Source: Agriotes lineatus
Taxonomy: Eukaryota; Arthropoda; Insecta; Coleoptera; Elateridae
Direction of reading: 5' to 3'
Length of the DNA: 64,000 nt
Assembly (NCBI GenBank): GCA_940337035.1
Contig: CALNHX010003311.1
Coordinates: 1 to 64,000 of the forward strand
Below are positions 12,603-23,250 of the stretch, piece after piece. Each line of letters opens with the position of its first letter. Position 1 is the first letter of the stretch. The translations under genes were made by a program, and so were the position numbers. The notes under the pieces were generated by a model. It saw nothing but the letters and a program-made list of their open reading frames with translations. It searched no databases and was not told the origin of the DNA.

Positions 12603-12635
<33 letters not shown>
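12565..12635 (+). repeat. Start of a further Penelope-like unit, then (TA)n
   Basis: Positions 12565-12609 repeat 9149-9193 exactly. The copy then breaks off into about 30 bp of TA repeat (12606-12635). Confidence 0.85.
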
Positions 12636-12637
<2 letters not shown>

Positions 12638-13360
12638 AATAAGCTGCAGGGAAACAGAACTTAACAATGTGTAAGTATCGATATAGTCTTGAGGTGTTGT
12701 TGAAGGCCAGGGACCGGAACATGGACCGCTTCTCCAACCAACAGCTTCACCATTTTGCGCTTTTCTGATATTTTCTTCAAGCCATTTAAAAATATCTGTG
12801 TGGTGGCGAACAACGCTAGGCTGAAATATATAAGTTATATGGTTAGTATTTAAATATTCGAATACATCTTCTCTAAACTTGCTGTGGGCATAATAAGCAG
12901 CCTCAAAGACTGCATCGTGAAGAAAATATGGATATTGCTGTTGCTCGTCAGTTTCAAATTCGATTCGAGAGCCAGATGATATTGTTTCAATAAGAAAATG
13001 CTGCTCGTAGGAAGTAATGCTCTGTAACGATAATTTTGAAAGGATTAAATTAAGATCTGTTTCAGTATTAATTTTCAACTCTCCTCTTCTTACTTCGTTA
13101 ATAATTTCCCTAATAACATTAAAGGCAGCTAACATAGTTTTTAAAATTTCATTTACGATAGCGGTTTCAACACTTTTAAAGTGCGTAGCCCAAATAAGAG
13201 TTTTACTCGGTATAGCAATACCAATTTTGTGTAATATAAACTTCAAAGTTTGCAAGTCGTTCCGTCCTATAGCATTACGTAAATGGAAATTATAGATTTC
13301 TTTATTTTTAACATACAGATCTTTGTTCAACCACAGTATATTTGAATTTGACGGCGACAT
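12605..13360 (-). CDS. Unknown protein next to Polinton polymerase remnant
   Basis: A 251-residue frame starts with 'MSPSNSNILWLNKDLYV'. It is largely helical and charged, with no motif I recognise, no signal peptide and no membrane segment. Its C terminus runs into the (TA)n microsatellite and reads as an IYIYIY tail, so the true end was probably lost when the Penelope-like elements arrived. It lies on the same strand as the degraded polymerase B at 14150-18940, about 0.8 kb beyond it, so it may be an accessory gene of that Polinton. The start codon is preceded by AT-rich DNA with a possible TATA-like 'ctataaag'. Function unknown. Confidence 0.55.
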
Positions 13361-13369
13361 TTTGCAGAC

Positions 13370-14110
13370 TGAAATATCTTATACTTTTATCTTTGTCTTT
13401 ATAGCACATGCTGCTCTCTCTCCAACTGTGAGAAATGACTCGCTCGAAGCGTGAGAGAGAGAGAGAGAGAGCTGGTGTTTATAATGTGGTTGGTGGGCAG
13501 TAAACCCCAAGGCAGTGTCAGTTATACATACAGTTTACTATTCTTTTGTCATCATGTGGATCTATAAAGCCTTTTTTCTTTGTTTTAAAGAAAATACGTT
13601 GTGGGTTTTTGATCTAATTGTAGCTCTGGTAATACCTTTAGCTTTCTTTGAAATTTTAAATTCTCCATTCTCAGCATCCTCTAATTTATTTATTTATTTA
13701 TTTAGCACATACTACCTCTGCGAGCTCGCGCTCATTGTTAGAGGTTTACTTTGTTATTTACCATTATTACATATTGTTTACTACACTATACTAACTATTA
13801 CACTGCTTACATAATATACTACACTATACTTATACAATATTATTCTATATGAGATATTGTTCAGTATCCTTCATGAGAACCTGTTTGACTTCCCTCTTGA
13901 ATTTAATTATATTGCTCATTTGTTTTATTTCCGTCGTCACAGTATTATTATATATTGTTTTCATCTTATGCCCAGTCCATACAATTTTGCACGTAGACCA
14001 ACAAATTCGGTAATTATTTTACCACACATTTCGTTCTTCATTAGACCTATTACTTTTTTATTAACTTGTGGAAGGTTAGATGGATTGTTCGGAGGATAAT
14101 CGCTTGTATC
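13370..14110. other. Non-coding stretch with (GA)n and (TTTA)n
   Basis: It holds a (GA)n tract at about 13456-13472 and a (TTTA)n tract at about 13686-13704. Plus-strand open frames here are hydrophobic by composition only and show no domain. Confidence 0.6.
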
Positions 14111-14615
14111 AAATTGTGATATCTTCCCGTATAAAAATCGTATATATTTGGAAGGGTAAAGTGATATATGAGACTATCAGTGTCTGTGTACAGCAGTTTT
14201 GCCTTTACCCATCTTCTGTTTAATATAATTGTAATGAAAATCGTATATTAAAATTTTTGAAATATCTAGGATTGAAAATCCAACGAATATTGGCTTATTA
14301 AAAACTATTTCCAACTGATTTAATTCTATAAGTACCAAGTCTTTATCTAAAATAGTACAGCTGTGAAAATTTGGTTTTGATATGTATGCACTGGCTCCGT
14401 ACCTACCTTCCCATTTAGAAATTAATTTTATTGTTTTGTATTTTCTAACATTTTCCATAGTTTTGCCAAATACAGCGTTATTCATAAGTTTATAAAAATC
14501 CTTTTCAAAATTATTTTTGGCGACTTGTCTTAATTTTGTATTTAAATCTATGTATGGTTTAAGCCAAGCTGATGCTTAAATTTTAATATTCTGTGAATTT
14601 TTACAATTTTCAGCC

Positions 14616-15362
14616 TTAACTTACAGCTTGCTGTAGATTGCGGTAATGTATTACGTAGTTTTCTTTTTTAAATAATGTGGTTGTCAATTTTGATTGTTTA
14701 GATGTTGGCGGTGTATAATGGTTAGGACATAGAGGCAAATCTTTGTGAAGTTCAAATAAATTTTGAGGATATTCTAAATCGACTTCATAAATATAGCCTG
14801 TGTCAGAATCTTCCGGAGTATTTAAATGATCAATTTTAGGAATATCTAAATCATTTACCCATTCAAACCCTCCATACGGTAGATATTCAGACATCCCGCC
14901 TCGGTACATGTTATTAATATCTAAATATAGGATATATGATTCAAGATCGGCTTCTACGAATTTTTCACCCATATATCGATTATTAGCTTTAGCGTATCGA
15001 TTCGAACACTGTGCTAACCCTCCTCTAATACCCCTCTCTATGAACGACAGTTGATCTACATCTGTCAGCAGCTCAAGTTTAACTTTAGTAGTTTTTAACA
15101 TTGCCTGAAATGCCAATCCTGGTGCTGTGTAAAAATGTAGAGCATCTAATCCATACGTTTTCATACAATTTTCTCTAAAATTTTCCAACACATCTGCTAA
15201 GAGTAGAACATCAACTGTAAGGTACATATCAGCATACTGGCCTAGAGTTTGCATATTAAATGTGTTCCAAACACGCAGTGCATGTTCATAATTTTCATCT
15301 GAAATAGCTGTTCCATGCAGCTGACTTAAAAAATTGTGTTTTGTTAGGAAGACTTTTATCAT
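14616..15362 (-). pseudogene. Polymerase B palm segment of the first Polinton remnant
   Basis: A 248-codon frame with 'ADMYLTVDVLLLADVLENF', 'FYTAPGLAF' and the motif-A-like 'LDINNMYRGGMSEYLPYGGF', followed by 'TGYIYEVDLEYP' and 'DLPLCPNHYTPP'. It is the best-preserved piece of this polymerase and includes the segment that the second Polinton (32196-36611) has lost. Confidence 0.88.
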
Positions 15363-15959
15363 TCAACTTTTCAAATTGTCTAGGTAGTAGTATGGAAAGA
15401 TACCCTTACGTAGTAGTAATTCAAATTCTTCTTCGCTCTTGCAAAATTTGCGTGTAATGATTTTTAAATTGTTCGGTAAATTTAATGACAATTGTTCTAA
15501 ACTGCTAGGCATAAATCGAAACGAGTCTAAAAATCTGAAATCAATATTTGTACCATCCACATGTTTTGTAAATGATATAAATTTTTCCTTATTTATAGGC
15601 AACAATTTAATATCTCCCATAATCAGTTTTGCCAATGGTTTTATAATAAAATGAGCGTCATAACCGCTGAGATTATGAAAGAGAACGGGAATATAATGTG
15701 CATCTTTATAGTTAAGATTACAGTGTTGATGAGCACTACCTCTATACTCACCTGTCTGATGATTGTGATCACGTACACGCCACGTCTTTATCGGTGAAAG
15801 GTTGTTTACAAATGTAACAGCATACTGATTTTTGAAACGATTCGTTTTCCTGCTGGCTAATATCCATAGGCTCTATATTTGACAGTATATTATTTACTTG
15901 ATATGCTATAGATTGTAATTCTTTTACAAACCATTCCATACAGTCGGCACCACGATATA

Positions 15960-17490
15960 CAGGGTGTTAATAAAAAAACTTTACACACTTTAGCAGGTGA
16001 TAGTAGAGATGAAAACAAGAAAAAAATTCTAATACACTTAGGTCCAATACTCCTTGGTTTTCGATATATGGAATTTTTAAATTTTTATTTACACCACATT
16101 TTTTTACAAAAAAAACTACAACAAAAAACGCATTTAGCGCACTCTAAAGTTATCGCAGAAGATGTTCAAACTGTCGTCCTTGCTCTTAGCAAAACAAAGT
16201 TGCAGCCGTCGTCGAAGAGACTCACGCACTTGATGGTAAACACCTAGAGTCCTTAGTTGTTGGCAGGCGTCTACAATTCGCTGCCAAAGTTCATCTTCTG
16301 TGTTCACTTCAGTGGCGTAAACAAGATCTTTTAAGTACCCCCAAACAAAAAAATCTAAGGGCGTTAGATCAGGAGATCTTGGTGGCCATGCGACAGGTCC
16401 TCCCCGGCAATCCATCTGTTTTCGAACCGTTCATTTAAATAGTTTCTTACTATACGCAAAAAATGGGCTGGAGCTCCATCATGCATAAAATACATGTTCA
16501 TAATAACATCTATGGCACATCCTCCAGTAGATCGTTCAATTGTCACGTAAAAAGTTTAGGTAGGATTGACCATTCAACCGATTCGGCAAACGAAATGGTC
16601 CAATTAAACAATCACCCACCATGCCAACCCAAACATTTATCGAAAATCCAAACTGATGATTTCTAACATGAATTGCGTGCGGATTTTCATCTGACCATTC
16701 GTGCATATTGTGAAAATTGAAAACTCCATCACGAGTAAAACAGGCTTCGTCTGTAAACAGAATGTTTCCAATAAAATTTGGATTTATGTTACATTCATGT
16801 ACCAGCCATTGGGAAAATTGGATACGCGGACGGTAGTCCGTCTCACTCCGTAGATGATGAACCTTTTGTAAGTGATACGGATGAAGTAATTGTTCTTTAA
16901 GGGTCTGCCAAACAGATACATGATTGACGCCGACAGCTCTACTTATTCGCCTGGTACTCACATGAGGATCATTATCTACAGCTTGCAAAATAATGTCTTC
17001 GGTGTTTGGCGTACGTACTCTACGAAGTCGGCCACTGTCTGATTTTGGCGGCTTAAAACAACCTGTTTCTCTTAACCTACGGTCGACTTCTTGAAAAGTT
17101 GGATGAGATGGAATATGCCTCAAAGGATATCTCTGCTGATAAATTCGTCTAGCTTCTCGCGAATTTCAATGAGCTTCGCCATAACATAAATGCATATCGG
17201 CGTACTCCGCACATGTAAATTGAACCATTGCAAAAATAAGACTAACTTAAATAGCAATAAGTAATTTCACCGTTAGACTTGTTACAAAATGTTGATTGAC
17301 ATGTATTCTGCGATTGTTCGTTTTTCGCAGATAACGCGATATCGCATTCATAAGAGGTGCAAATAAAAATTTAAAAATTCCATATCTCGAAAGCCAAGGA
17401 GTATTGGGCCTAAGTGTATTAGAATTTTTTCTTGTTTTCATCTCTACTATCACCTGCTAAAGTGTGTAAAGTTTTTTTATTAACACCCTG
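15960..17490 (-). mobile_element. Tc1/mariner-superfamily element inserted in polymerase B
   Basis: A 1531-bp element begins 'cagggtgttaataaaaaaac' and ends with the inverted equivalent 'ttattaacaccctg'. The terminal inverted repeats are long, about 130 bp. It is flanked by TA on each side (15958-15959 and 17491-17492), the target duplication of this superfamily. The target is the polymerase B gene between the segments encoding 'FSIAYYLKCSYDDSLSRF' and 'YRGADCMEWFVKEL', so the polymerase was already in place. Confidence 0.95.
16134..17123 (-). pseudogene. mariner-like transposase, interrupted frame
   Basis: The N-terminal part (17123-16536, 195 codons) has helix-turn-helix-like DNA-binding sequence including 'STRRISRAVGVNHVSVWQTL' and the first catalytic region 'ILFTDEACFTRDGV'. 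A middle frame (16546-16364) gives 'YFMHDGAPAHFLRIVRNYLN', carrying the second catalytic Asp. The C-terminal frame (16415-16134) has 'WPPRSPDLTPLDFFVWGYLK' with the third catalytic residue region. At least two frame breaks separate them, so this copy should not be autonomous, although its ends are complete. Confidence 0.9.
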
Positions 17491-19014
17491 TATATTAAAT
17501 CGAGATAAACTGTCGTCATATGAACATTTTAAATAATACGCAATACTAAATGGAACATGTTTTTGATAAACCCCTGCATTTCGGAAACAACGTTCTGTTC
17601 TTACTCTAAAACACACTCCACGTCCGCGTATATTGAAAATGGTACTTTTTCCTGATATTTATAGTCTTTAAATTCTATTGTTGTACCTTCTTCGGGCATT
17701 TTAATTTTAGTTTCATTTACACCATTACAATTTCTAATGTCTTAAATGTGATTCTTTAGTTACGAAATGATTTAAACACGTATCGCATACTAAAGTTTGA
17801 GATTTTCTCTTATGCATTTGAGCTGTAACCAATCTAGATAAGTTTCTTATCCAACAGAAATGGAACTGCCCCTCATCGTTGGATATCATTAATAAATGTA
17901 TAGCCATCTTTATTAATTTGAGTATTTTTACTAATATAGATGGCAATACTGAATTTTTACCAAATTTGTTTTTTCTTTCTAGCGTATATACATTTATACG
18001 TAAATCATTCATTGTTTCAAATTTTGATATATCTTTAATTTCATTGGAAATTCTAGCCCCGAGTACTTTAAAACTTTACTGAAATGTGGATATGAAGATG
18101 TTCTATCAGAATTCCCATTTGCAGGACCTAATGCAGAGACTACAGACCACAAAAAACAATATTCGTCATCATTTTTTACGTTAATCACGGCCTTTTTATT
18201 TTTAATATCTTGAGGTAACTCAATATATTTACCTACTGTTAATGGTGTGTAATGATTTAAATTTACTTTTAAATGTAATATCTCAAGCAAACTCCAACCT
18301 GAATCACGTTCTTGAAAATCTTCTAATTTCGTCAACAACTTATTCTCAACATTAGTCACATACCACTCTTTTAAATTGGTGCCAGAATCAATTTTTTCAT
18401 TTTTAGTAGCAAACGTTTTTAAATATATCTCGCCACTACTAGGTTTTATAAAATATGCACTAAATATTACGTTAGCTTTAAGCATTAACTTATCTTTTAT
18501 AATTTGTTTTACTTTTATTGAGAAACTTCTGTATGCTTTTGCAAGAAATTCTTGTGGTTCCTTATAACCTAAATTTACAATCATACCTGTTCTTATTCTA
18601 CTGTTAAAAGAAGATTCTACATCTTCCCATACCAACTTGTTCTTTTGTTGTTGTTGTTGACCACTCTCTCTACACCCGCTCTCTTCTTTGCTAATTTTGC
18701 TTTTAAATTTCGCAATAATTGCCGTTGCCCCTTTAATAAACTTAAATTTGCCTCTAGCCTGAATGGATTTTCATTTTTAAAACTATGCTTACGTATAAAT
18801 CGACTAACAATTAAAATGGTTTTATTTACATGTTTAATCAATGTCTCAGCCTCATCACTATATTTTACAATCGCTATCGCGTCTCTGATGGTTTTTATTG
18901 AGTTCGAACTTAATTCGGTAACGTTGTCTGTTGCAGACATGTTCGCGCGCGTGTCGTTGTAATACTAACTATTGCAGACAGTCAAACCGGGCTATTTATT
19001 CATCGTCGAAGCTG

Positions 19015-19255
19015 ATAATGGATAACATCCTGCAAGAATAGACATGTCTGCATACTCAGACGATGAGTCACATCCGGTCGAGCCTGAGAAAATTTTGATA
19101 AGCGTAACAATAGCTTTATTGTTCTCCAATTTCGTCTCCACTTTAAAACAATGGATGCCATTGTTCTATTTACTGATAACAACATCCTGCAAGAATGAAC
19201 ATGTCTGCCTCCCAGACGCTCACATCCTCTCGAGCGTGGGAAAATTTTGATGTCT
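19015..19255. repeat. Direct repeat pair of about 75 bp
   Basis: The phrase 'catcctgcaagaat', 'acatgtctgc', 'cagacg', 'tcgagc' and 'gaaaattttgat' occurs in the same order at about 19026-19102 and 19186-19252. The spacing is about 155 bp. It lies just upstream of the polymerase B start. Confidence 0.75.
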
Positions 19256-19284
19256 TGTCAAAATTTCAAAATTAGACATTTAGT

Positions 19285-19380
19285 CCAAAAAATTCCCGGA
19301 AGTGGCCGAGGTCAACGACTAGGCCAATGACCTCGGCTAGACCCGTGACCTAGAAAAAGTTCAAGGTCAAATGTGAGCCA
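19285..19380. promoter_or_regulatory. Cluster of AGGTCA/TGACCT half-sites
   Basis: Within about 90 bp there are 'gaggtca', two or three 'tgacct', and 'tcaaggtca'. The last matches the extended half-site used by FTZ-F1/ERR-class nuclear receptors. Whether any factor binds here is not shown. Confidence 0.3.
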
Positions 19381-19552
19381 GAACCCGTCTAACTACACTA
19401 CTCTCGGCCAACCTGACATGCTTAAATATTATCCTGTAACTGTGTAATAAAACAGCAACTGTAAATATAACTGTATTTAGTTAAGCACTACGGTGTAATA
19501 AAACGATTGTATTTATTTGTCTAAAACGTGCATGTATAAAATTATTAGATTT

Positions 19553-19740
19553 TCTGGGAATTTGCACGGGATGTGGGGTGACGTCATTGTCTGGGAATTT
19601 GCGTCGGATATGCGGTGACGTCATTGTCTGGGAATTTGCACCGGATGTGGGGTAACGTCATTGTCTGGGAATTTGCGCCGGATGTAGGGTGACGTCATTG
19701 TCTGGGAAAATTTTTCGTCGGATGTGAGGGGAGTCAATGA
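19553..19740 (+). repeat. 37-bp tandem array, about five copies, with CRE-like core
   Basis: Unit starts 'tctgggaatttgc' and recurs at 19553, 19590, 19627, 19664 and 19701, an exact 37-bp period. Copies 1, 2 and 4 contain the palindrome TGACGTCA, copy 3 has TAACGTCA, and copy 5 is degenerate. TGACGTCA is the consensus binding site of CREB/ATF factors. The array lies 50 bp from the 3' end of the tRNA-like sequence. Confidence 0.85.
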
Positions 19741-19789
19741 CCTCCATTATTTTTGTTTCAGTGACATTGTTTGGATGAACAAAAAGAAT

Positions 19790-19864
19790 TGTCAGGTGTG
19801 TGGTTCGAACTCACGCTTCCCCAGAGCTTAAATCTGGCGCCTTAGACCACTCGGCCAGCCTGAC
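19790..19864 (-). tRNA. tRNA-Leu(UAA)-like sequence, probably degenerate
   Basis: Read on the minus strand it starts GTCAGGCTGGCCGAG and has a D-arm box 'ggccgagtggtctaaggcg'. The anticodon stem-loop is CCAGA-TTTAAGC-TCTGG (anticodon TAA) and the B box is 'gagttcgaacc'. The acceptor stem pairs except for the last pair, and the T stem has one mismatch. The variable arm is only about 6 nt, whereas tRNA-Leu normally has a long one. It is therefore a tRNA-Leu pseudogene or tRNA-derived repeat rather than a clearly functional gene. Confidence 0.6.
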
Positions 19865-20063
19865 ATGCTTAAATATTTTCCTGTAACGGTTTTATGAGCA
19901 CAACGGTGTAATAAAACAGCAATTGTAAATATAACTGTATTTATGTAAGCACTACGGTGTAATAAAACAATTGTAAATATAATTGTATTTATTTGTCTAA
20001 AACGCACATGTATAAAATTATTAGATTGCAGTAAAAACTATTAGCTATACTAACAAATATATT

Positions 20064-20300
20064 ATGCTCCAGTCAATTATTGTGCTAGAGGTGTTGTTGT
20101 CATCTCTGTCTGGGGTGTCGTGATCTCCTCGAAGACAAGTTTCGTGCTGTTTCCGCACTTGCCGCCCAAGATGATGTAGTAGCGGCGTCCTCCTATTCGT
20201 TACAGGTCTGCATCTGTTAGACAGTCATAGTGGTGGTAGAATGGAGTGGAGGTTATCCAATTCTACTGCCACTTTGTTGCCGTATTTAGTTGAATACCGA
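20064..20300 (-). pseudogene. Fossil coding segment, unidentified
   Basis: On the minus strand a GC-richer stretch reads as plausible protein, including 'FYHHYDCLTDADL' and, after one stop, 'RIGGRRYYIILGGKCGN' and 'TKLVFEEI', ending near 20066. An adjacent frame gives 'YRYSTKYGNKVAVELDNL'. I do not recognise a family. It may be a broken exon or transposon gene. Confidence 0.35.
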
Positions 20301-20932
20301 TACACATTTACAGGTCGTGACAACTATCTGAAACTCTCACTTGCGCAGATCCAGGAAAGAGTCCGAGTCGGTTAGAAAGGCAAACAGGCACTAGCGGTAC
20401 ACTCAAGTAGAAAATCAATTCTTGAAAAACACCGCTTTTCTGTTGCACCCGTTGGCGGTGTTCTTTGAATAAACAGAAAGTTGCAGGTGTACAAGTTTAC
20501 TTGCTAAAGGGGAATCTCAAAAATACAAAATGCAAGTAAAATCAGAAAATTCTTTAGCTAATAACATTCATTCCGCAAATCCTCTTGAGAATAATAACAC
20601 AACGGTCATTACGGTTCTCGAAGTAGATTTATGGCAAGATAAGATAAGCTCATTTGAATGGAGATGATTATATTTGCACTGACAGGTTTAAATTTATGAA
20701 GTTGTGTACATTGCATAAAATAAATAAAATTGGAGCTGAGTTAAATACTGCTTAAAATTTTGATGTGGTTATTATAACTGAGCTTTAATGACGGTATTCA
20801 TAAAAAAACATTTCAACAAATTATTTATTTATGATTTTTCTTAAAACTACTTTGAACTACAAAAATATGTTAAACAATTTATAAGCTATACAGAATATAA
20901 GAATTAATTTAATAAAATTCTGCCACTAAACA

Positions 20933-22170
20933 TTATAACATTTCTACACCAGACAGTTTAGAATCACTTCCACGGCCGTTGCTGTCATCTGATTCCGTAT
21001 CGGTAGCACTACTGTCCTCGCCTAAATTAATAATTAGGTCATCAACCACCACGTTTATAATTTCTTCGGCTTCTATTAATTCAATCGCACATTTATCTGA
21101 ATGCCGGCACCTAGCGGCCCATTCTTCCGAAGAATAAGTGTCAAAAAATGATTAATTAGCTTTTCCACATTTTCCGCTAGTTTAAAATTAACATTTTCTT
21201 AAGCAACGCTTGTGTTTTAAATCTGCCCATACCAATTCAATTTAATTTAATTCTGGATGGTACAGAGGCAGCCTTAATACTGTATGTCCTTTTTCGTGCA
21301 ACAGATGGTCAATTATATAGGTTTTATGGTTTGTTTTATTTAATAATATTAGGCGATATAACTCCGGTTTTAATAATGTTGTGGAAAATGGAATATTACG
21401 CCTTGTTAACCATTCTTGCATTACAGCTTTGGTTGATGCGGAGGTAGAGCATTTCTCTATTTGTTTATTATGATATGGAGCATTATCATTCACTAACACC
21501 GATTTAGGTGGCAAATGCGGCAGCTGTCCTTCTTTTAAATATTTCTGGTAATTATCCGAACTCATTTCATCGTAGTAATCTCCAGTTTTTCGATTTGATT
21601 GGAAAATTTATCGCGCATCCATTCTGTCCTCCATCATGCACAATTATTGGGCCTTGTCCTTTCGACACGCGTTGCTCCAATTCTTTGTATGTGTGTGGGA
21701 TGCATGAATATAAGTTTCATCCATATATCTCATGGGGCGTCCTTCTTCTTTCTACTGCTTGAATCTTCTCAAATATGATACCCTCAGCTGCTTTATATCA
21801 TGGCATTCCATAGGAATTTTTCGATTCGCTCGAGTTTTTCTCCAACGTTATCCCATCTTTCTCATAATTATGCATATACTTCGAGAACATCCGGTATAGC
21901 CTACATCGTCTGTACATTTTTTCTGGATTTCCTTTACCGTCGAAACCCTTCTTTCTATCATATGGAAATTGTTAATTATTCTTCGGAGAACTTCCTGATG
22001 CATCGCATCTATATCCGTCTTGTGCTTGACAACGGACCTTTTCTTGTTTGGAGTGGAAAATGTTGATGCTTCGCCTTGATCGATAATTTCTTTTTCCTTT
22101 TTAATTTTCTTTAACCTTACAGTAGTCGCACTTTTTTTCTGAACACTAGTAGTCGCAGTAGGTCTCTCAG
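20933..22170 (-). pseudogene. Tc1/mariner-superfamily (DDE) transposase, multiply frameshifted
   Basis: Starting near 22130, successive frames give helix-rich N-terminal sequence with 'EVLRRIINNFHMIERRVST', then 'DETYIHASHT'-type catalytic sequence near 21710, 'KTGDYYDEMSSDNYQKYL' and 'VLVNDNAPYHNKQIEKC' with the second Asp. After 'LRLPLYHPELN' there is a stop where a proline codon is expected, followed by 'IELVWADLKHKRCL'. The acidic C terminus ('IINLGEDSSATDTESDDS') ends at 20933. At least three breaks make it inactive. This family is abundant in arthropod genomes. I did not find its terminal inverted repeats. Confidence 0.8.
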
Positions 22171-22464
22171 ACCCCTTGGTATTCTGTATTTTTATTCATT
22201 ACCAATTTGAAAAATATGGATCATTGCTAAATATATTTTTTTATTAGGATAATAAAACACACCTCTGACAAAATTCCAACTTTTAACTTTATTTGAAAAT
22301 TCACAATATAATTACAAAGCAAAGTGTACATTTTTTGGCACCATCTACCTTTTTAAATTTTTTTTTTTCAAAAGATTTAAAAGAAATTCCATATGTCATT
22401 ATTGAAATAATAAAAGTAAAGTGTATTTAGTGTAAAAAAAGAAAACATTTCAATATTTATTCAC

Positions 22465-22870
22465 TTACAAGACCACCTCACTTGACTGAAATTTACATAG
22501 TTTTTTCACAACAATCTTGGCAAACAACGAAGGAATGTTCCAAACACAACTATACTTTACATTTTGCACAGTAATACTTTGTTTTTCTCTTCTTACCTTT
22601 GCATTTAGAGCAGTTTTTTCTACGGTTGTCTCTTTCTTGTGTCTCTTCTGCTGCTTCAATACCCAAAATTTCGTTTATTCTATTGCTCAAATGTTCGTCT
22701 ATAAGTTGAAAAGCAAGTGTTTCTAAAATTCTTCTTCTTACCATAAATTCACTTTAGTCAACGTTTGCTTCATATATAATCTGGGAGTTTATACCAGCCA
22801 CGTTCACCATACTGTAAAATACTACCATTGGCCACCTCCTTGTATTGCTTTATTGTTTGCAAAAAGTTGT
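22465..22870 (-). pseudogene. piggyBac transposase C-terminal fragment
   Basis: The frame begins with 'WPMVVFYSMVNVAGINSQIIY', the usual run-up to the piggyBac C terminus, continues as 'RRRILETLAFQLIDEHL', and ends in a cysteine-rich zinc-binding domain with 'CSKCKGKKRKTKYYCAKC' followed, after an in-frame stop, by 'CLEHSFVVCQDCC'. Only this C-terminal part survives; the catalytic DDD core is absent. Confidence 0.8.
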
Positions 22871-23250
22871 AGGTACGATGGCAGTGGAAACTAATATTGA
22901 TTATAGAGGGTGTTCTAACATTGTGAGTTATTTATGTTTAAAGGTGTTGTAAGCGAAATAAGGAATACGTCAGATAAAAATTTAGTGGGTATTTGAAACG
23001 ATATTAAGCCTTGTACACATTAGCGAACCGTTGCATGTAACGTAACGGTTACTGTAACCTCTTAATGTGGACGGCACGTCCATAATCGTCTTGTAACTAA
23101 CTGCAACGGATCGGATCCATATTAGTGCTCGTGGTGAGCTTGCAGTGAAAACATGTCTGCCTATCTCATGGAATGATTACTAGTGCTGCGTAGATTCTAA
23201 TCCATTACATAATTGAAGACTATAAACGTTGACGAAGATTTTGGCGGCAT

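Larger units (their letters stand above)
14150..18940 (-). pseudogene. Polinton/Maverick-type DNA polymerase B, degraded
   Basis: This is a protein-primed family B polymerase broken into several frames. In gene order (minus strand): N-terminal region 18940-18617; conserved 'NVKNDDEYCFLWSVVSAL' segment in 18635-18009; a cysteine pair region in 18012-17734; exonuclease-I-like 'VPFSIYADVE' near 17640; then, beyond an inserted mariner, an exonuclease-II-like 'FHNLSGYDAHF' near 15690, a 90-codon frame 15635-15363, and the palm with 'LYLDINNMYRGG' in 15362-14616. The YTDTDS active-site segment lies near 14195 in a shifted frame. Homology ends soon after that, so the C terminus is missing. It replicates Polinton DNA in intact relatives; this copy is dead. 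Confidence 0.88.
19391..20030. repeat. Pair of ~165-180-bp direct repeats enclosing a tandem array and tRNA-like sequence
   Basis: Block 19400-19556 and block 19850-20030 share 'ctcggcca.cctgacatgctt', 'ggtgtaataaaac' motifs, 'tgtatttatttgtctaaaacg' pieces and 'tgtataaaattattagat'. The left block keeps only the first dozen bases of the tRNA-like sequence, the right one all of it. This is a local segmental duplication. Confidence 0.8.

Noticed and set aside
13515..14099. Two plus-strand hydrophobic frames that look like membrane proteins
   Set aside because: T-rich composition produces Phe/Leu/Ile codons; there is no conserved motif, and start and end are arbitrary.
19553..19740. CRISPR-like array
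   Set aside because: The repeat is continuous head to tail with no unique spacers, in eukaryotic DNA; it is a minisatellite.
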